NCBI RefSeq assembly: GCF_020379485.1
Contig: NC_063437.1
Coordinates: 6,696,306-6,760,305, forward strand
DNA length: 64,000 nt
Source of the DNA: Brassica napus
Taxonomy: Eukaryota > Streptophyta > Magnoliopsida > Brassicales > Brassicaceae
Reading direction: 5' to 3'
Notes under the pieces: model-generated
Told to the model about the DNA's origin: nothing
Seen by the model: the letters and a program-made list of their open reading frames with translations, nothing else
Databases searched by the model: none
Position numbers and translations under genes: made by a program
Shown here: piece after piece, positions 45,701 through 57,544 of the stretch
Layout: the number at the start of each line of letters is the position of its first letter
Position numbering within the stretch: the first letter of the stretch is position 1

Positions 45701-47202
45701 CGCTACATAAAAACTAGACCGTAAGGGTCTCGCTGGAAAACTAGTCATAAGAACCTTAACTCCAAGACGAACAACGAAAGGCTTGATCCCTTCAACAAGG
45801 GTACGTAGGCAGCCGTCATAAGGCGCAGCCGTCAACAAGGGTAAGAATCTTATCGCGTTCTACTTTTGGAAGAGCGAGAAGACCACTTTTCACTGACCTT
45901 TTCAACCATTAATTCCGCCTAACTCAGCTTACTTGCCTAACTTGCCAAGCCACTCGCTAGAACCTCACGCTAGAAGCTCATGGTTCTAACAAGCTGGGGG
46001 GCTAACTGTTGGGGTCAAAATCGGTCACGATGAAATCAATGTCTGAAAGTCCGTAAAAATCAGCATGAATATTTTTACGAAAAGTAATCCTCGTAAAGAT
46101 ATCTTTAGGAAGATCCTTGCGGTAAAATCTTGTTCGAATCTCAATCTAACCACTAAATACGATTGTCCGAAGGCAACAGACATGTATCCAAATCGGCCGT
46201 GGACAAGCTCGAGTATGGCAATCGGACCATAGACAAGCCAAGCTCGATCGATACGCGGCGACCAAGCATGCAGACAGCTCGGTCGTTACGTAGCGACCGA
46301 GCTCGAGATAAAGCTCGTTCGCTACGTAGCGACCGAGCTCCTCCAAAACGTCGATACGACACCAGTCCATGCATTCTCGTCTATCCTTTGATGCTATCTC
46401 CCGAAGACCGTATCGAACTCAGTTCATGTTTTCCGCCATTCTAAATTATCGATCAAACTTTGCGGTAAAAACCGTGGAAAGTCCGTTCTTTATCGATCAA
46501 GTTTCCGCGGATAAATACGGAATTTTGAATATAATTGCGAAAATCAGAAAAAATGGAATATCTCCATTTTATGCTATGACGGCTTAAGGACAGAAGTGTA
46601 AAAGCATAAACCGACCTTGGAGCGAGTATATAAGGAGTCCTAGGCGAGAGGCATGAGGGGGGGGGACTTTTTAGACTCGGAATTCTCTGCACTTAGAAAC
46701 TTTTGGCTTTATTCTCGACAAGTTCGGTTTCTATGTCTAGCACTCAATTACTAGACGAACTCGCCCAGGCAGTTTGATCTCTTGTCCAGCTCTATCAATT
46801 GAACCACGTTCGGCTTGATCCTCGATAGGGGTACGTAGGCAGCCTTTAACAAGGTTCAGTCCGAAATCAATCAAAAACCTTTTCTGTATCTTGTTCGTCT
46901 TTTGTTATCGAGCTGCGACTCAACTAGGTTTGAGCTATTGGGCCGCTAGAACTAAGTAACTCGCTGACAGCCTTTGCGACCAAAGCTTTTATGATCTATT
47001 GTAATGATCGCAACGCTCTCACGCGGATTCGAAATAAGATTTACTGTTTTCTCTAAACTTGTTTGTTATCTTTTCATGATTCCCGCATATATTTGGTCAC
47101 TTGTCGTTGGCTCTCGCAGAGATCCGGGACCTCAGGGAAATTAGGGTTTTCTTAGTTTCCCAATTTAAACAGAAATCGACAGTGCGAATTTTGGTTCCCA
47201 CA
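42712..47202 (+). mobile_element. Element A4, 5'-truncated and internally deleted
   Basis: Starts inside an A-type 5' LTR (the last ~225 bp, ending CCACA at 42937), then jumps from GTTTGG to the 181-bp repeat zone (42944 onward), losing primer site, gag start and palindrome array. 43300-46006 parallels A1 24150-27206. The purine tract GCTGGGGGGCTAAC precedes a complete 3' LTR (46007-47202). No pol. The conserved motif occurs at 45769-45812. Confidence 0.82.
46007..47202 (+). repeat. A4 3' LTR
   Basis: TGTTGGGGTC...GGTTCCCACA, 1196 bp. Only two palindrome units (46275-46345), the fewest in the window. The conserved motif is at 46801-46842 and an 8-9-base G run near 46658. Family D resumes immediately after it. 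Confidence 0.88.
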
Positions 47203-49550
47203 GGGTCCCTAAATGACCTCATGGTCCTAAATATGACCTCAGGGTCTAGAGGAACCTCCGGGTTCCCCATCGACCTCTGCGTCCTCACTCAACCTCCGGG
47301 TTCTAAAGGCGATCTCTGGGTCTAGGGCAGCCTCCGGGCTCCAGAAACAACCTTCGGGTCCCAACAACATCTTCGGATTCAGAAGCAGTACCACGGTTCC
47401 ATAGGATCCCAGGATCCTGCCATTAAATCTCCGGGTCCCTAAGAGAGACCTGCTATCTCATCGAAAAAATTCACGAGTAACCTATCTACAGAAGGTGGAA
47501 TGTGAAGCATCCTTATACTGCAGGTTCACGAGTCTAACACATCTTGTTCCGTCTTTAAGACTTCCCATAGGATAGCTGGACGACGCAAAGGAAGACACTG
47601 CTCCAAAAGGCCAACCTAGCAATCAACGAGAGTCTACCCGACGATGACGACTTCAAGTCAAAAAGATATACGGGAAGGTCCCCTTGAAGGTCCACACAAC
47701 CATCAGGTTCCCGGACGAAAATCCTTATAACCTAAGGGTTCCTGGACTAAGGTCCACGCAAGCAACGAGTTGCTTGACTAAAGTCCATTCTGCCTCCGGG
47801 TTCCTAGATGAAAGTCCATACAACCTCCGATCACATCCTCGAACCTATAGGTTTCAGAAAGATGTATCTTTAAACCTCCAGATTTTGGGAGAGCATGCCT
47901 AGGATCATCTGGGTTCCATGAAAGCACGACGCAAGGTCATCCCAAAATTGATGGTGGCTACATAGTTGAGAGTGGCGAAGAATCAATGGCAGAGTTCAAC
48001 CAATGTTTCCACCTTCTTTATTTGGCATGGAAACTACTGCTCGTGCAAACAACATGTCCAGGAGATCTACTCCAGTACCAAGAATCAACTAGGTTATCTC
48101 CAGACACCAAGACAAACACTCTGAATGTCCCCTCTGCCAAAAGTCAAAGTACGATCCAGAGATGAGGCAAGAAGCTACAACTACAACATCAACACTAAAG
48201 GAGCATCAAGTATGCTAAACGCAGCAAGGAAACCGGCACAGAGACCCTCCTGAAAGTCCATTACACCCTTTACAAGCTCGAGAGGCACAACCATCTGGAA
48301 AAACAATTCTCCTCCAGGTTCTAACACGGTCGATGCCTAAGAAGAAATCAGAAAAAGGGAAGCAGCGTCCTGTCCACTATAAGCATGCTGAGATGGAACG
48401 ACTCTGGTTGGCCAAACTACACATGTTATCTCCCGACTTCACCCATGAAATCGAAACATAAGGGGCAAACTATTGGGAGTAAATAATTTTAGAAAATACT
48501 ACTCTTGTTTCCGGGCAGGACCCTGGTCTCCATACACCCGCATGAAGAAGTTCCGACTCCGACTTCGACTACGAAGCTCCGGCTCCGACCTCTGCTTCAA
48601 TCCTTACGCAAACGCAATGTACTGTTTTCAAACTCAGAGTTTGTACAAGGAGCGACAATAACAATGGGTATGAGACTTAAGGCAGGAATAGGTCTGATCA
48701 AGCTGAGTATGCTTGTCAAAACTACCTATAACCCCGGTATAGGCCTAGATCCATATCGGGGCCACATAAGCAAGAGTACTGTGACACCTCCGGGTTAATT
48801 TAGGGAGTTTGCATATTGCATAAGTACTGCCACGTGCAGGGAGCAATACATAAATTCCGGCTTCTCCAGATGTGGAAAGCAGAAAAAGCCTGGCACTTGG
48901 GTTTCTGAATCCATAACCAGCACCCTTAAGTCTGATAGTGGCTTTCTGCAGAAAGCAGCATGCAGCACGAGAACTCGATAGTGACCAGCTTCCGAGCGGT
49001 AGAATGCGAAATCCCAACAGGTACCGGTAGTGGCCTCACCTAGGGTGGCAGAATACGGTCCCTTAAAATACAAATCAAATACCCCTGGGTTATTAAGAAC
49101 TTTCGTGTCCCCATGCAGTCTCCGGGTCCTGAACAAATTTCTTCAGGACCTGGAAAAGGTAAACCTCTAGGTTCTTTATAACCCCCGGGCCCAACAACGA
49201 CCTCAGGGTCTGGAGGAACCTCCGGGTTCCCAAACGACCTTCGAGTCAAGAAGCAACCTGTTGGTTCAAAACGACCTCAGGGTCCTAAATACGACCGCAG
49301 GGTCTAGAGAACCTCCGGGTTCCAACCGACCTCCGGGTCCCTAAACGACCTCAAGGTCCTAAATACGACCTCAGTGTCTAGAGGAACCTTCGGGTTCCAA
49401 CCGACCTCCGGGTCTATAAACGACCTCAGGGTCCTAAATACGACCTTAGGGTCTAGAGGAACCTCCGGGTTCGCAATCGACCTCCGGGTCCCAAAACGAC
49501 CTTAGGGTCCTAAATACGATCTCAGTGTCCAGAAGAACTTCCGGTTTCCC
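47203..49550 (+). mobile_element. Family D copies 2 and 3 joined, with duplication joint near 48290
   Basis: Begins within the GGGTC minisatellite and continues as in D copy 4 to AGCTCGAGAGGCACAA (about 48290). It then jumps back to ACCATCTGGAAAAACAATTC, which is D sequence already seen at 41433. From there a second pass through D runs to the minisatellite (49100-49545) and the A5 junction. No coding region seen. Confidence 0.72.
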
Positions 49551-50772
49551 ACGCGGACTCGAAATATGATCTATTGTAATGATCGCAACGCTCTCACGCG
49601 GACTTGAAATAAGATCTACTGTTTTCTCTAAACTCGTTTGTTATCTTTTCATGATTCCCGCATATATTTGGTCACTTGTCGTTGGCTCTCGCAGAAATCC
49701 GGGACCTCTGGGAAATTAGGGTTTTCCTAGTTTCCCAATTTAAACAGAAATCGACAGTGCGAATTTTGGTTTCCATAGTCTGCAACTAGAAGGAGGGGGG
49801 GGGGGGGGGGGTTACGGATTACTCTTACTCATGGCCACAAAATGCTTCATCGAAACGATGTCTGGATATATGAAATACAAACTCGCAGCACTGACTGCTC
49901 CTATGGTTAACGCTTACGCAAACGCCGTATTGTTCAACAAAATGGAAAACTTAGTCGCGACCTTCCGCCACAGGAACAGTACTAAAGCAAGCTCTCGATT
50001 TCTCCCTGTAAACACGAAGGGAAACGATAAATCTTATTAAACCCCGTAAGTTTAGCTCATTACCGAACAAAAAGAAATCTCCATGCGTAAGGGTTTTACC
50101 AAAACAAGTTTTCCGAAAACATTTCGGAAGGATAAAACTCGTTCTCCCAAAAACCGCTGAAAAACCCCTAGGTTAATCGCGGAAAAAGGAAACACAACAA
50201 ATCGACCAAGCACGCACACTGCTCAGTCGCTACGTAGCGACCGACCACGCACACTGCTCGGTCGTTACGTAGCGACCGAGCATGCACACTGCTCCGTCCC
50301 TACGTAGCGACCGACCACGCACACTGCTTGGTCGCTACGTAGCGACCGAGCACGCACACTGCTCGGTCGCTACGTAGCAACCGAGCACGCACACGGTTCG
50401 GTCACTACGTAGCGACCGAGCTCAAGACAACTCTCCACTCTCTACGTAGCAACCTGTAAGGCCTAAGAAAGGTCCTCCGTGGGGTTCTCTTTTGAATACT
50501 CATTGAAACGCTTTTCGTTTCGTCTCAATCGGACTTTCCGTTGAGATTTTACGACGAAAACAAGTAGGACTCTTCTTCGCTCGCTTCCACTCGCTACGTA
50601 GCGACCTGTCAGACCTTCACTCGCTACGTAGTGACCGGTAAGGCCTCAGAAAGGTCCTCCTTTGGGTTCTCTTTTAAATCCCCATCGAAACGCTTTTCGT
50701 TTCGTCTCAATAAAAGTTTCCGTTTAGATTACGACGAAAACAAGTAGGACTCTTCTTGGCTCGCTTCCACTG
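49551..50772 (+). mobile_element. Element A5, fragment with palindrome array
   Basis: Starts at the same point of the A LTR as A4 (GCGGACTCGAAATATGATCT). LTR end near 49778, then a damaged primer site (CTGCAACTAGAAGGAGG) with a 17-base G run (49795-49811), the gag-like ATG (49831), six palindromes (50215-50430) and part of the 181-bp repeat. It breaks off at 50772 into family D. 3' part and 3' LTR are missing. Confidence 0.8.
50215..50430. repeat. Palindrome array in A5, 6 units
   Basis: Same core and CACGCACACTGCT-type spacers as the internal array of A1. Changed units include CAGTCGCTACGTAGCGACCG, CCGTCCCTACGTAGCGACCG and CGGTCACTACGTAGCGACCG. Confidence 0.92.
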
Positions 50773-52686
50773 GCCAAAACGACCTCAGGGTCCTAAATAC
50801 GACCTCAGGGTCTAGAGAACCTTTGGGTTCCCAACCGACCTCCAGGTCCCTAAACGACCTCAGGGTCCTAAATATGACCTCAGTGTCTAGAGGAACCTTT
50901 GGGTTCCCAACCGACCGCTGGGTCTCTAAACGACCTCAGGGTCCTAAATACAACCTCAGGGTCTAGAGGAACCTCCGGGTTCCCAATCGACCTTCGGGTC
51001 CCAGAACGACCTCAGGGTTCTAAATACGACCTCAGGGTCTAGATTAACTTCCGGGTTCCCAATCGACCTTCGGGTCCCTAAACGACCTCATGGTCCTAAA
51101 TATGACCTCAGGGTCTAGAGGAACCTCCGGGTTCCCCATCGACCTTTGCGCCCTCACTCAACCTCCGGGTTCTAAAGGCGATCTCTGGGTCTAGGGCAGC
51201 CTTCGGGCTCCAGAAACAACTTTCGGGTCCCAACAACATATCCGGATTCAGAAGCAGTACCACGGTTCCGTAGGATCCCAGGATCCTGCCATTAAATCTC
51301 CGGGTCCCTAAGAGAGACCTTCTATCTCATCGGAAAAATTCACGAGTAACCTATCTACGGAAGGTGGAGTGTGAAGCATCCTTATACTGCAGGTTCACGA
51401 GTCTAACACATCTTGTTTCGTCTTTAAGACTTCCTAAAGGATAGCTGGACGATGCAAAGGAAGACACTGCTCCAAAAAGCCTACCTAGCAATCAAGGAGA
51501 GTCTACCCGACGAAGACGACTTCAAGTCAAAAAGATATACGGGAAGGTCCCCTTGAAGGTCCACACAACCATCAGGTTCCCGGACGAAAATCCTTATAAC
51601 CTAAGGGTTCCTGGACTAAGGTCCATGCAAGCAACGGGTTCCTTGACTAAAGTCCATTCTGCCTCAGGGTTCTTAGATGAAAGTCCATACAACCTCCGAT
51701 CACATCCTCAAACCTATAGGTTTCAGAAAGATGTATCTCTAAACCTCCAGATTTTGGGAGAGCATGCCTAGGATCATCTGGGTTCCATGAAAGCACGACG
51801 CAAGGTCATCCCAAAATTTATGTTGGCTACATAGTTGAGAGTGGCGAAGGATCAATGGCAGAGTTCAACCAATGTTTCCATCTTCTTTATTTGGCATGGA
51901 AACTACTGCTCGTGCAATCAACATGTCCAGGAGATCTACTCGGGTACCAAGAATCAACTAGGTTATCTCCAGACACCAAGACGAACACGCTGAATGTCCC
52001 CTCTGCCAAAAGTCAAGGTACGATCCAGAGACGAGGCAAGAAGCTACAGCTACAACATCAACACTAAAGGAGCATCTAGTATGCTAAACGCAGCAATGAA
52101 ACCGGCACGGAGACCCTCCTGAAAGTCCATTACAGCCTTTACAAGCTCGAGAGGCACAAGCAAGGCCAGTAGAATCAAGCATGAGGATCCTCAGTTTCCG
52201 CCTCCGGGTCTTATTCAACCTCTTCGTCCTCCTCATCCTTAGCCTCGCCACGATTCTCCCTCTCAGAATTCCTGGGTACTGACCCATACACTCCTCCAAA
52301 CGATTCGTGGAACCAGATAGCCTTGCCTCAGCTGAGGCCGAGTATAGCTACAGAAGCCGCACAAGCACCTGGGGTATGATCAGAAGCATCACCCTTTATT
52401 CCGATGTTCGCGGCTTCTCCATCAAACTTTCGGCCAACTCCGGTCTATCCCCACCATGGGGGCAACGTCTCATATTCATAAAGCAGAAGAAGAAAGTCTT
52501 ACAAGTCATCCGAATTAAAGGTCATACATCTCCAACAAGGCTGCAAATCCTTTTACACCTAGCGCAAGTGCTTCTGAGAACGACCGACAAGGCAGCGGGA
52601 TACTACGGTGGAACTTATAAAGTCCTATGAAGAAAGTCATGTTATTTCCTGCCTTCAAACATGAAGCCAGAAAATAAGGGGCAAAC
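50773..52686 (+). mobile_element. Family D copy 4 with minisatellite and polypurine tract
   Basis: GGGTC minisatellite at 50773-51250, then the non-coding D stretch, including the empty site for the C1 insertion (51961-51985), and the 3' internal end with AAATAAGGGGCAAAC (52672-52686). No gene seen. Confidence 0.78.
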
Positions 52687-53527
52687 TGTTGGGGAAATAT
52701 ATTCCATGAAGAGATTACTCCAGCTTCCATCTTATCCCTGTCCCCAGGGTCCGGGTTCCTGCCTCTGGGTCCCGGGTCCCTGTCCCTGTCCCCGAGTCTG
52801 GGACCTTCCTCCATCTTCCAGGCCAAGTGATTTCTCCTGCCTTAAGATAAATGGAAATCTTCCATTTATCAAGTAATCAGCTTAGAGAAGAAGGGATCTT
52901 CCTAAATCCAAGAGAAAGAGGAAGTATTCCAATACATAGGCCGCCCTTGAAAAAGAATGGAAATATTCTATTATATAAGGATATATGGAATATTTCCAAA
53001 TCCTAAGAAAGGAAGCACGACCTCTTCTATAAATATAGGTTTCTAAACCTAAAGAGGAGGAGGCCAAGACGTCCATAACCAGAGCTCACCAATTCTACAG
53101 GCGCCAAGGCAAGATTCTACACATAGAAGACCTTCTCGGACAAGCCTAGAAGAGGCTGATCCCGGCGGTTAATATCGACATGGGGAAGATATATGCTCCC
53201 TGCAGCACGTCTACAACTCTACTGACTGGCTGAGGCCACGATCTCCAACTCATCAGCAAGGTCCATCCATGCTCACTGAAGCACATCGACGCTCCATGCA
53301 GCATATCGACAGGTTTACCATCTGTTCAGGCTATGTGCCCCCTAGAACGGATGGCTCCAACAACCTACAGAGCTACATGCTCCCTCGGCCACGTGCCTCC
53401 ACTAAGGCTACGCGCCTCCATCAAGATATAGGCCTCCATCAGGCTACGCGTCCATCTAGGCTTCGTGCCTCTACATACATGAACTACGAACGGCTTGATC
53501 CCTCACTGAAGGGTACGTAGGCAACTA
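52687..53527 (+). repeat. Family D LTR, 3' end cut off
   Basis: TGTTGGGGAAATATATTCC..., matching 37928-38745. TATA box near 53028-53039 and the conserved motif at 53481-53523. The last third is missing because an A-type LTR starts at 53528. Confidence 0.85.
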
Positions 53528-54534
53528 TGTGGAAACCAAAATTCGCACTGTCGATTTTAGTAAATAAAATACGGAGGAAATTTAAGTAAACCTAACTTTC
53601 CCTGAAGGTCCCGGATATCTGCTGGGCCACGCACAACACAATCAAATTAACGAGAAGTTCGTATAAAAAGCGTTAAAATAAAAGAAGAGAGCAAAATAGA
53701 TCTTATTTCCGAATCCGCGTTTTGAGCGTTTGGACAACAGGTAAGAACCTCGGCCACGAGAGCTGTCAGTAAGTTCGCTAGTCTTAGCGCCCTAAGTCTA
53801 ACCTAGTTGAGTCGCAGCTCGCTAGTAAAAACGGAAATAAAAAATGCCTAAGTGCTAAATTGCTCTGGAGAGTTTGTGATCATCCTCATGCTCCTTGCCC
53901 CAAGCTTTCTTATATACTCCTCATAGGTCGGCCTATCCTCCCTTTGGGCCAGATCTGTCGCGAATCGGGCTTTTCCATTTTCGTCAATTTTCATATTTAT
54001 CGGGAAACTAGACATTTATCTAAGGGAAACTTGACATTTATCTTTTGGAAGCCTGACGTTTATCTTGTTATGTAAAGATAAATACAAACCGTCATACTTA
54101 TCTCGAAAATCGTAAACGGGCCGTTTGGTCATGTATGGACCCTTTCAGGCCGTTCTTTAGACCTTCAACTTTTTACGGTTTTTTCGAGAAAGTACTCTTG
54201 TCACGATATCGATCTTTCGAAAGATCCCCAATTCCTCGTATAGTTGAAATGATAGGTGTTTTAAGATAACCCCCTTCGTTTTATACCACGAATTGAAATC
54301 TATCCGTTAACCGAACCTTTCGTGGTTTTCTGAAACTTTCCCGATAATTCCGATCGAAACGAAACGGGAGTTTTAGATTCACGATTTTAGAGATTCGAAT
54401 TGCGAGGGTTCGAGCAAAGATGCAAAGTATGGGATTGGACTAGCGTCGGGATGGTTTCACGAGGTTTTGCCGCATTCGGCGAACGACTCGCAGTCCGGCG
54501 CCCAGGACGTGACGTCGGGCTGGCCGCTGGCGCC
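53528..54534 (-). repeat. Diverged A-type LTR fragment
   Basis: Plus-strand start TGTGGAAACCAAAATTCGCACTGTCG is clearly related to the A LTR start, but the rest is strongly diverged and has no palindrome. A TATA-like string occurs near 53911 on the minus strand. It ends where A3 begins, so its far end may lie beyond the window. I see no gene. Confidence 0.65.
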
Positions 54535-54910
54535 TGTGGGAACCGAAATTCGCACTGTCGATTTCCGTTTAAATAAGGAAACTAAGAAAACCCTAGTTTC
54601 CCAGAGGACCCGGATATCTGTTAATTACCACACGTCAAGCAATCAGAACACGAGAATAACAACGATAAAGATAAGAAATCGAAAAGAGAGCAAAGTAGAT
54701 CTTATTCCGAATCTGCGTATGAGCGTTACAACAAGGTATAAGCCTGGGCTCGAGAGCTGTCGGCGAGATTCCTAGTTCTAGCAACCCTAAGACGGCTAAA
54801 CCTAATTGAGTCGCAGCTCGAAATAACAAAAACGGAAAGTTGCCTAAATCGCTCTAAGTGCTAAGTTTGCTCTGAAAAAGTTCTCCCCCTCTGCTCCTCG
54901 CCTAGGACTC

Positions 54911-54918
54911 CTTATATA
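54911..54918 (-). promoter_or_regulatory. A3 3' LTR TATA box
   Basis: TATATAAG on the minus strand in the conserved A block. The palindrome array lies 450-980 bp upstream of it. Confidence 0.75.
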
Positions 54919-55344
54919 CTAGCTCCAAGGTCGGTTTACGTTTTTACTCTTCTGCCCTTAAGCCGTCATAGCAAAAAATGGAGATATTCCATTTTTCCCG
55001 ATCTTCACAATTATCTTCAAAACTTCCGTATTTATCCGCGGAAACTTGACATTTATCCTTCCTCGTGGGCCAAGCGTGAACCATGCTGTGGTTCACGGGC
55101 TTTTGATTAGGAAAAATCATAGGATGGGCCTCGACTCGTGTTTTAGGTCCCTTTGGGCCGTCTTCCGACTCGACACGTTTACTACGAGTTTTCCGCGGTT
55201 TCTAATCGAAGTTTTGATCGATGGATTAGAATAGCGGGAAACATGGACTGAGCTTGCCACGGTCTTCGGGAGATAGCATTCGAAGGTTTGACGAGAATGC
55301 AAGGACTGGTGCCGTATCGCTGTTCGGAAAGGTTCAATCGCTAC

Positions 55345-55910
55345 ACCGCGACCGATCTTTGGCTCGAGCCCGGTCGCTACGTAGCGACCGAGCGGGACGA
55401 TCGCTCGGTCGCTACGTAGCGACCGAGCTTGGCTTGAGCTCGGTCGCTACGTAGCGACCGAGCGGGACGATCGCTCGGTCGCTACGTAGCGACCGAGCTT
55501 TGGCTCGAGCTCGGTCGCTACGTAGCGACCGAGCGGGACGATCGCTCGGTCGCTACGTAGCGACCGAGCTTTGGCTCGAGCTCGGTCGCTACGTAGCGAC
55601 TGAGCGGGACGATCGCTCGGTCGCTACGTAGCGACCGAGCTTGGCTCGAGCTCGGTCGCTACGTAGCGACCGAGCGGGACGATCGCTCGGTCGCTACATA
55701 GCGACCGAGCCTGGCTCGAGCTCGGTCGCTACGTAGCGACCGAGCGGGACGATCGCTCGGTCGCTACGTAGCGACCGAGCTTGGCTGAGCTCGGTCGCTA
55801 CGTAGCGACCGAGCGGGACGATCGCTCGGTCGCTACGTAGCGACCGAGCGGGACGATCGCTCGGTCGCTACGTAGCGACCGAGCGTGGCGGACGTTTGGT
55901 CGCTGCGTAA
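55345..55910. repeat. Palindrome array, 15 units
   Basis: Fourteen of fifteen units keep CTACGTAG at the centre. Two spacer types alternate, AGCGGGACGATCGCT and AGCTTTGGCTCGAGCT or its shorter form, giving a dimer of about 71 bp. Each spacer is itself partly self-complementary (AGCG...CGCT; AGCT...AGCT). Degenerate units flank both ends. Confidence 0.95.
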
Positions 55911-56210
55911 CGACCTGTTTCGAGCTTTCCTCGGATATCTCGATTCTTTCTTTCGCGAAGCTTTTTCGTAAGGAAGAATCTTTCTCGAAAAGTACTCTTC
56001 GGAGAAACTCTTATTTTCTTATTCGGACGTTTTGAATGTTAAATTTGTCGTAACCGTTTTTGACCCCAACAGTTAGCCCCCCAGCCCGTTAGAGTTTTGA
56101 CTCTAGCGGGCGGATAGATGACTTTTACAAGGTTGAGTGTATCGTACGAAATTTACATTTAAAACTCCGCGAAATAAAAGTTGTCGAGGGGACGTTCCGA
56201 ACCCATACTT

Positions 56211-56220
56211 CTATAAGTAA
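56211..56220 (+). promoter_or_regulatory. TATA-like box of the antisense gene
   Basis: CTATAAGTAA lies about 85 bp upstream of the ATG at 56305, followed by a pyrimidine-rich leader (CATTTTCTTCACACC...). The strand is opposite to the element's own promoter. Confidence 0.5.
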
Positions 56221-56304
56221 TGAGCTCTTGTCATTCATTTTCTTCACACCTTTCCTTCTTCATTTCTTCAAAAACCTCTCTAGCTTCATAACTTTCCTTT
56301 CAAC

Positions 56305-57544
56305 ATGTCTTCCTCCCAAGGTGATAAGAAGTATTCCGACGTCGAGATGGGTGAGGCCACTTCTCCGGCTCCAGTTCCAACTTCTCCGGCGGAAGTGCCG
56401 GCTTGTGTTGCCGGTCATCTTTCTTTCCGAGAGAAACTAGTTCGTCGTCAAGCCGAGAAAGGATTGGCTCAGACTGGCTCCGAGTTTCCGTCTTCCTCCG
56501 AGCAGGTCGTTGCCCCGTGTCATGGGACTGACGTCGCGGCTCCCCTCCCGCAAGTCCTACCTGCGGGATCTTCCACGACTCCGATCCTCGTCGAGGACAA
56601 AGAAAAGGCAGCGGACTCTATGCCTCCGCCTCCGGCCAGAAAAGAAATCGTTCTGGCGTTGCGTGCTCCTAGCGCTGTCCAGGTTACTCAGCCTAAGAGT
56701 CGGAAGAGGAAACTGGCCAAGAGCGGTGACGGGGAGACTTCGCAGCGAGGTGGGTCGAGCCTAGCATCGGGACTTCGTGGAAAGGTTTGTTTCTTGTTTG
56801 AATTCTCGATCGTCTTTCGTGCATTCTCTTTACGGACTTAATCTTAGGAATTTTTACCGTTCGCAGTTCATATCGTTGATCGATGGGATGATCAGCGAAT
56901 GTGGCTCTGAGACCAGTCGTCTTTCCGGGGAGTTGGTGGAGCTTCAGGGGAGATGGTCCGAAACCGAGGCTATGTTGACGGCTGTCGAGGATTCTCACTC
57001 TGCGAAAGTGTCGAAGCTCGAGGTTGCGATAGGAGAGCTTGAGAGGGACCTCGGGAAGACGGCGAGTTCCTTACTTAAGGAAAAGAAGGCCAGGAAGGCC
57101 AAATCCTCGGAAGTGCGTCGACTCCAGCGTCAAATCGAGAGCGACGCTGGACTAGCGCGCCGCGGGATCCAAGAGGCTACGGATGCCCTTCGCGCGGAGT
57201 TTCAGGTCCGCTTGGCGAAGATTTCCGCTTCCCTGGATTCCCTCGAGTGTATCCGGAGCAGGGATTTCGCTTTGGCGACGATTGAGGGCGGGATGGCCGT
57301 AGTTCGGTCGTTCCAAAGTGAGACTCCCCCGACCTTGGAGGCCGAAGAGGCCCGACTGTCCGGCTGTAAGGGAGATATGGCGGCCGAGGATGGCGATTTC
57401 GGTCTCATCCTGGCCGACCTAAAATCCGCTTGCTTCCTTCCGACGTGTTCAGAAGACCCAGAGGGGAAAGATCCGATGGTCGGAGAGAATGGAAGTGACG
57501 CGGCTCCAGGCTCGGACGAGGCGGCGGGTGAAGAGGGGGCGTAA
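56305..57544 (+). CDS. Antisense two-exon gene of A3, coiled-coil protein
   Basis: Exon 1 is 56305-56784 and exon 2 is 56867-57544. The 82-bp intron begins GTTTGT and ends GTTCGCAG, and joining keeps the phase. This gives about 385 residues with no stop. Exon 1 (160 codons, start MSSSQGDKKYSDVEMGEATS) is proline/serine-rich, with a basic cluster PKSRKRKLAK near residue 137 that could be a nuclear signal. Exon 2 contains a long heptad-like region (ELVELQGRWSETEAM... to LLKEKKARKAKSSEVRRLQR) that should form a coiled coil, then an acidic tail. Tat-lineage elements such as Grande1 and RIRE2 are known for an antisense ORF before the 3' LTR. Position fits, and function is unknown. A TATA-like box lies 85 bp upstream. 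Confidence 0.75.

Larger units (their letters stand above)
54535..56071 (-). repeat. A3 3' LTR
   Basis: Plus-strand reading TGTGGGAACC...GACCCCAACA, 1537 bp. TATA box at 54911-54918 (minus). Fifteen palindrome units at 55365-55885. Left flank GCGCC would be the target duplication; its partner is outside the window. Confidence 0.92.

Noticed and set aside
55345..55910. CRISPR-like array: palindromic repeats of constant size with regular spacers
   Set aside because: The spacers are themselves only two alternating repeated types, the host is a plant, there are no cas genes, and the arrays lie in LTRs.
56510..56764. Second plus-strand frame inside exon 1 of the antisense gene
   Set aside because: It overlaps the better-supported exon 1 frame, which joins exon 2 in phase through a canonical intron.
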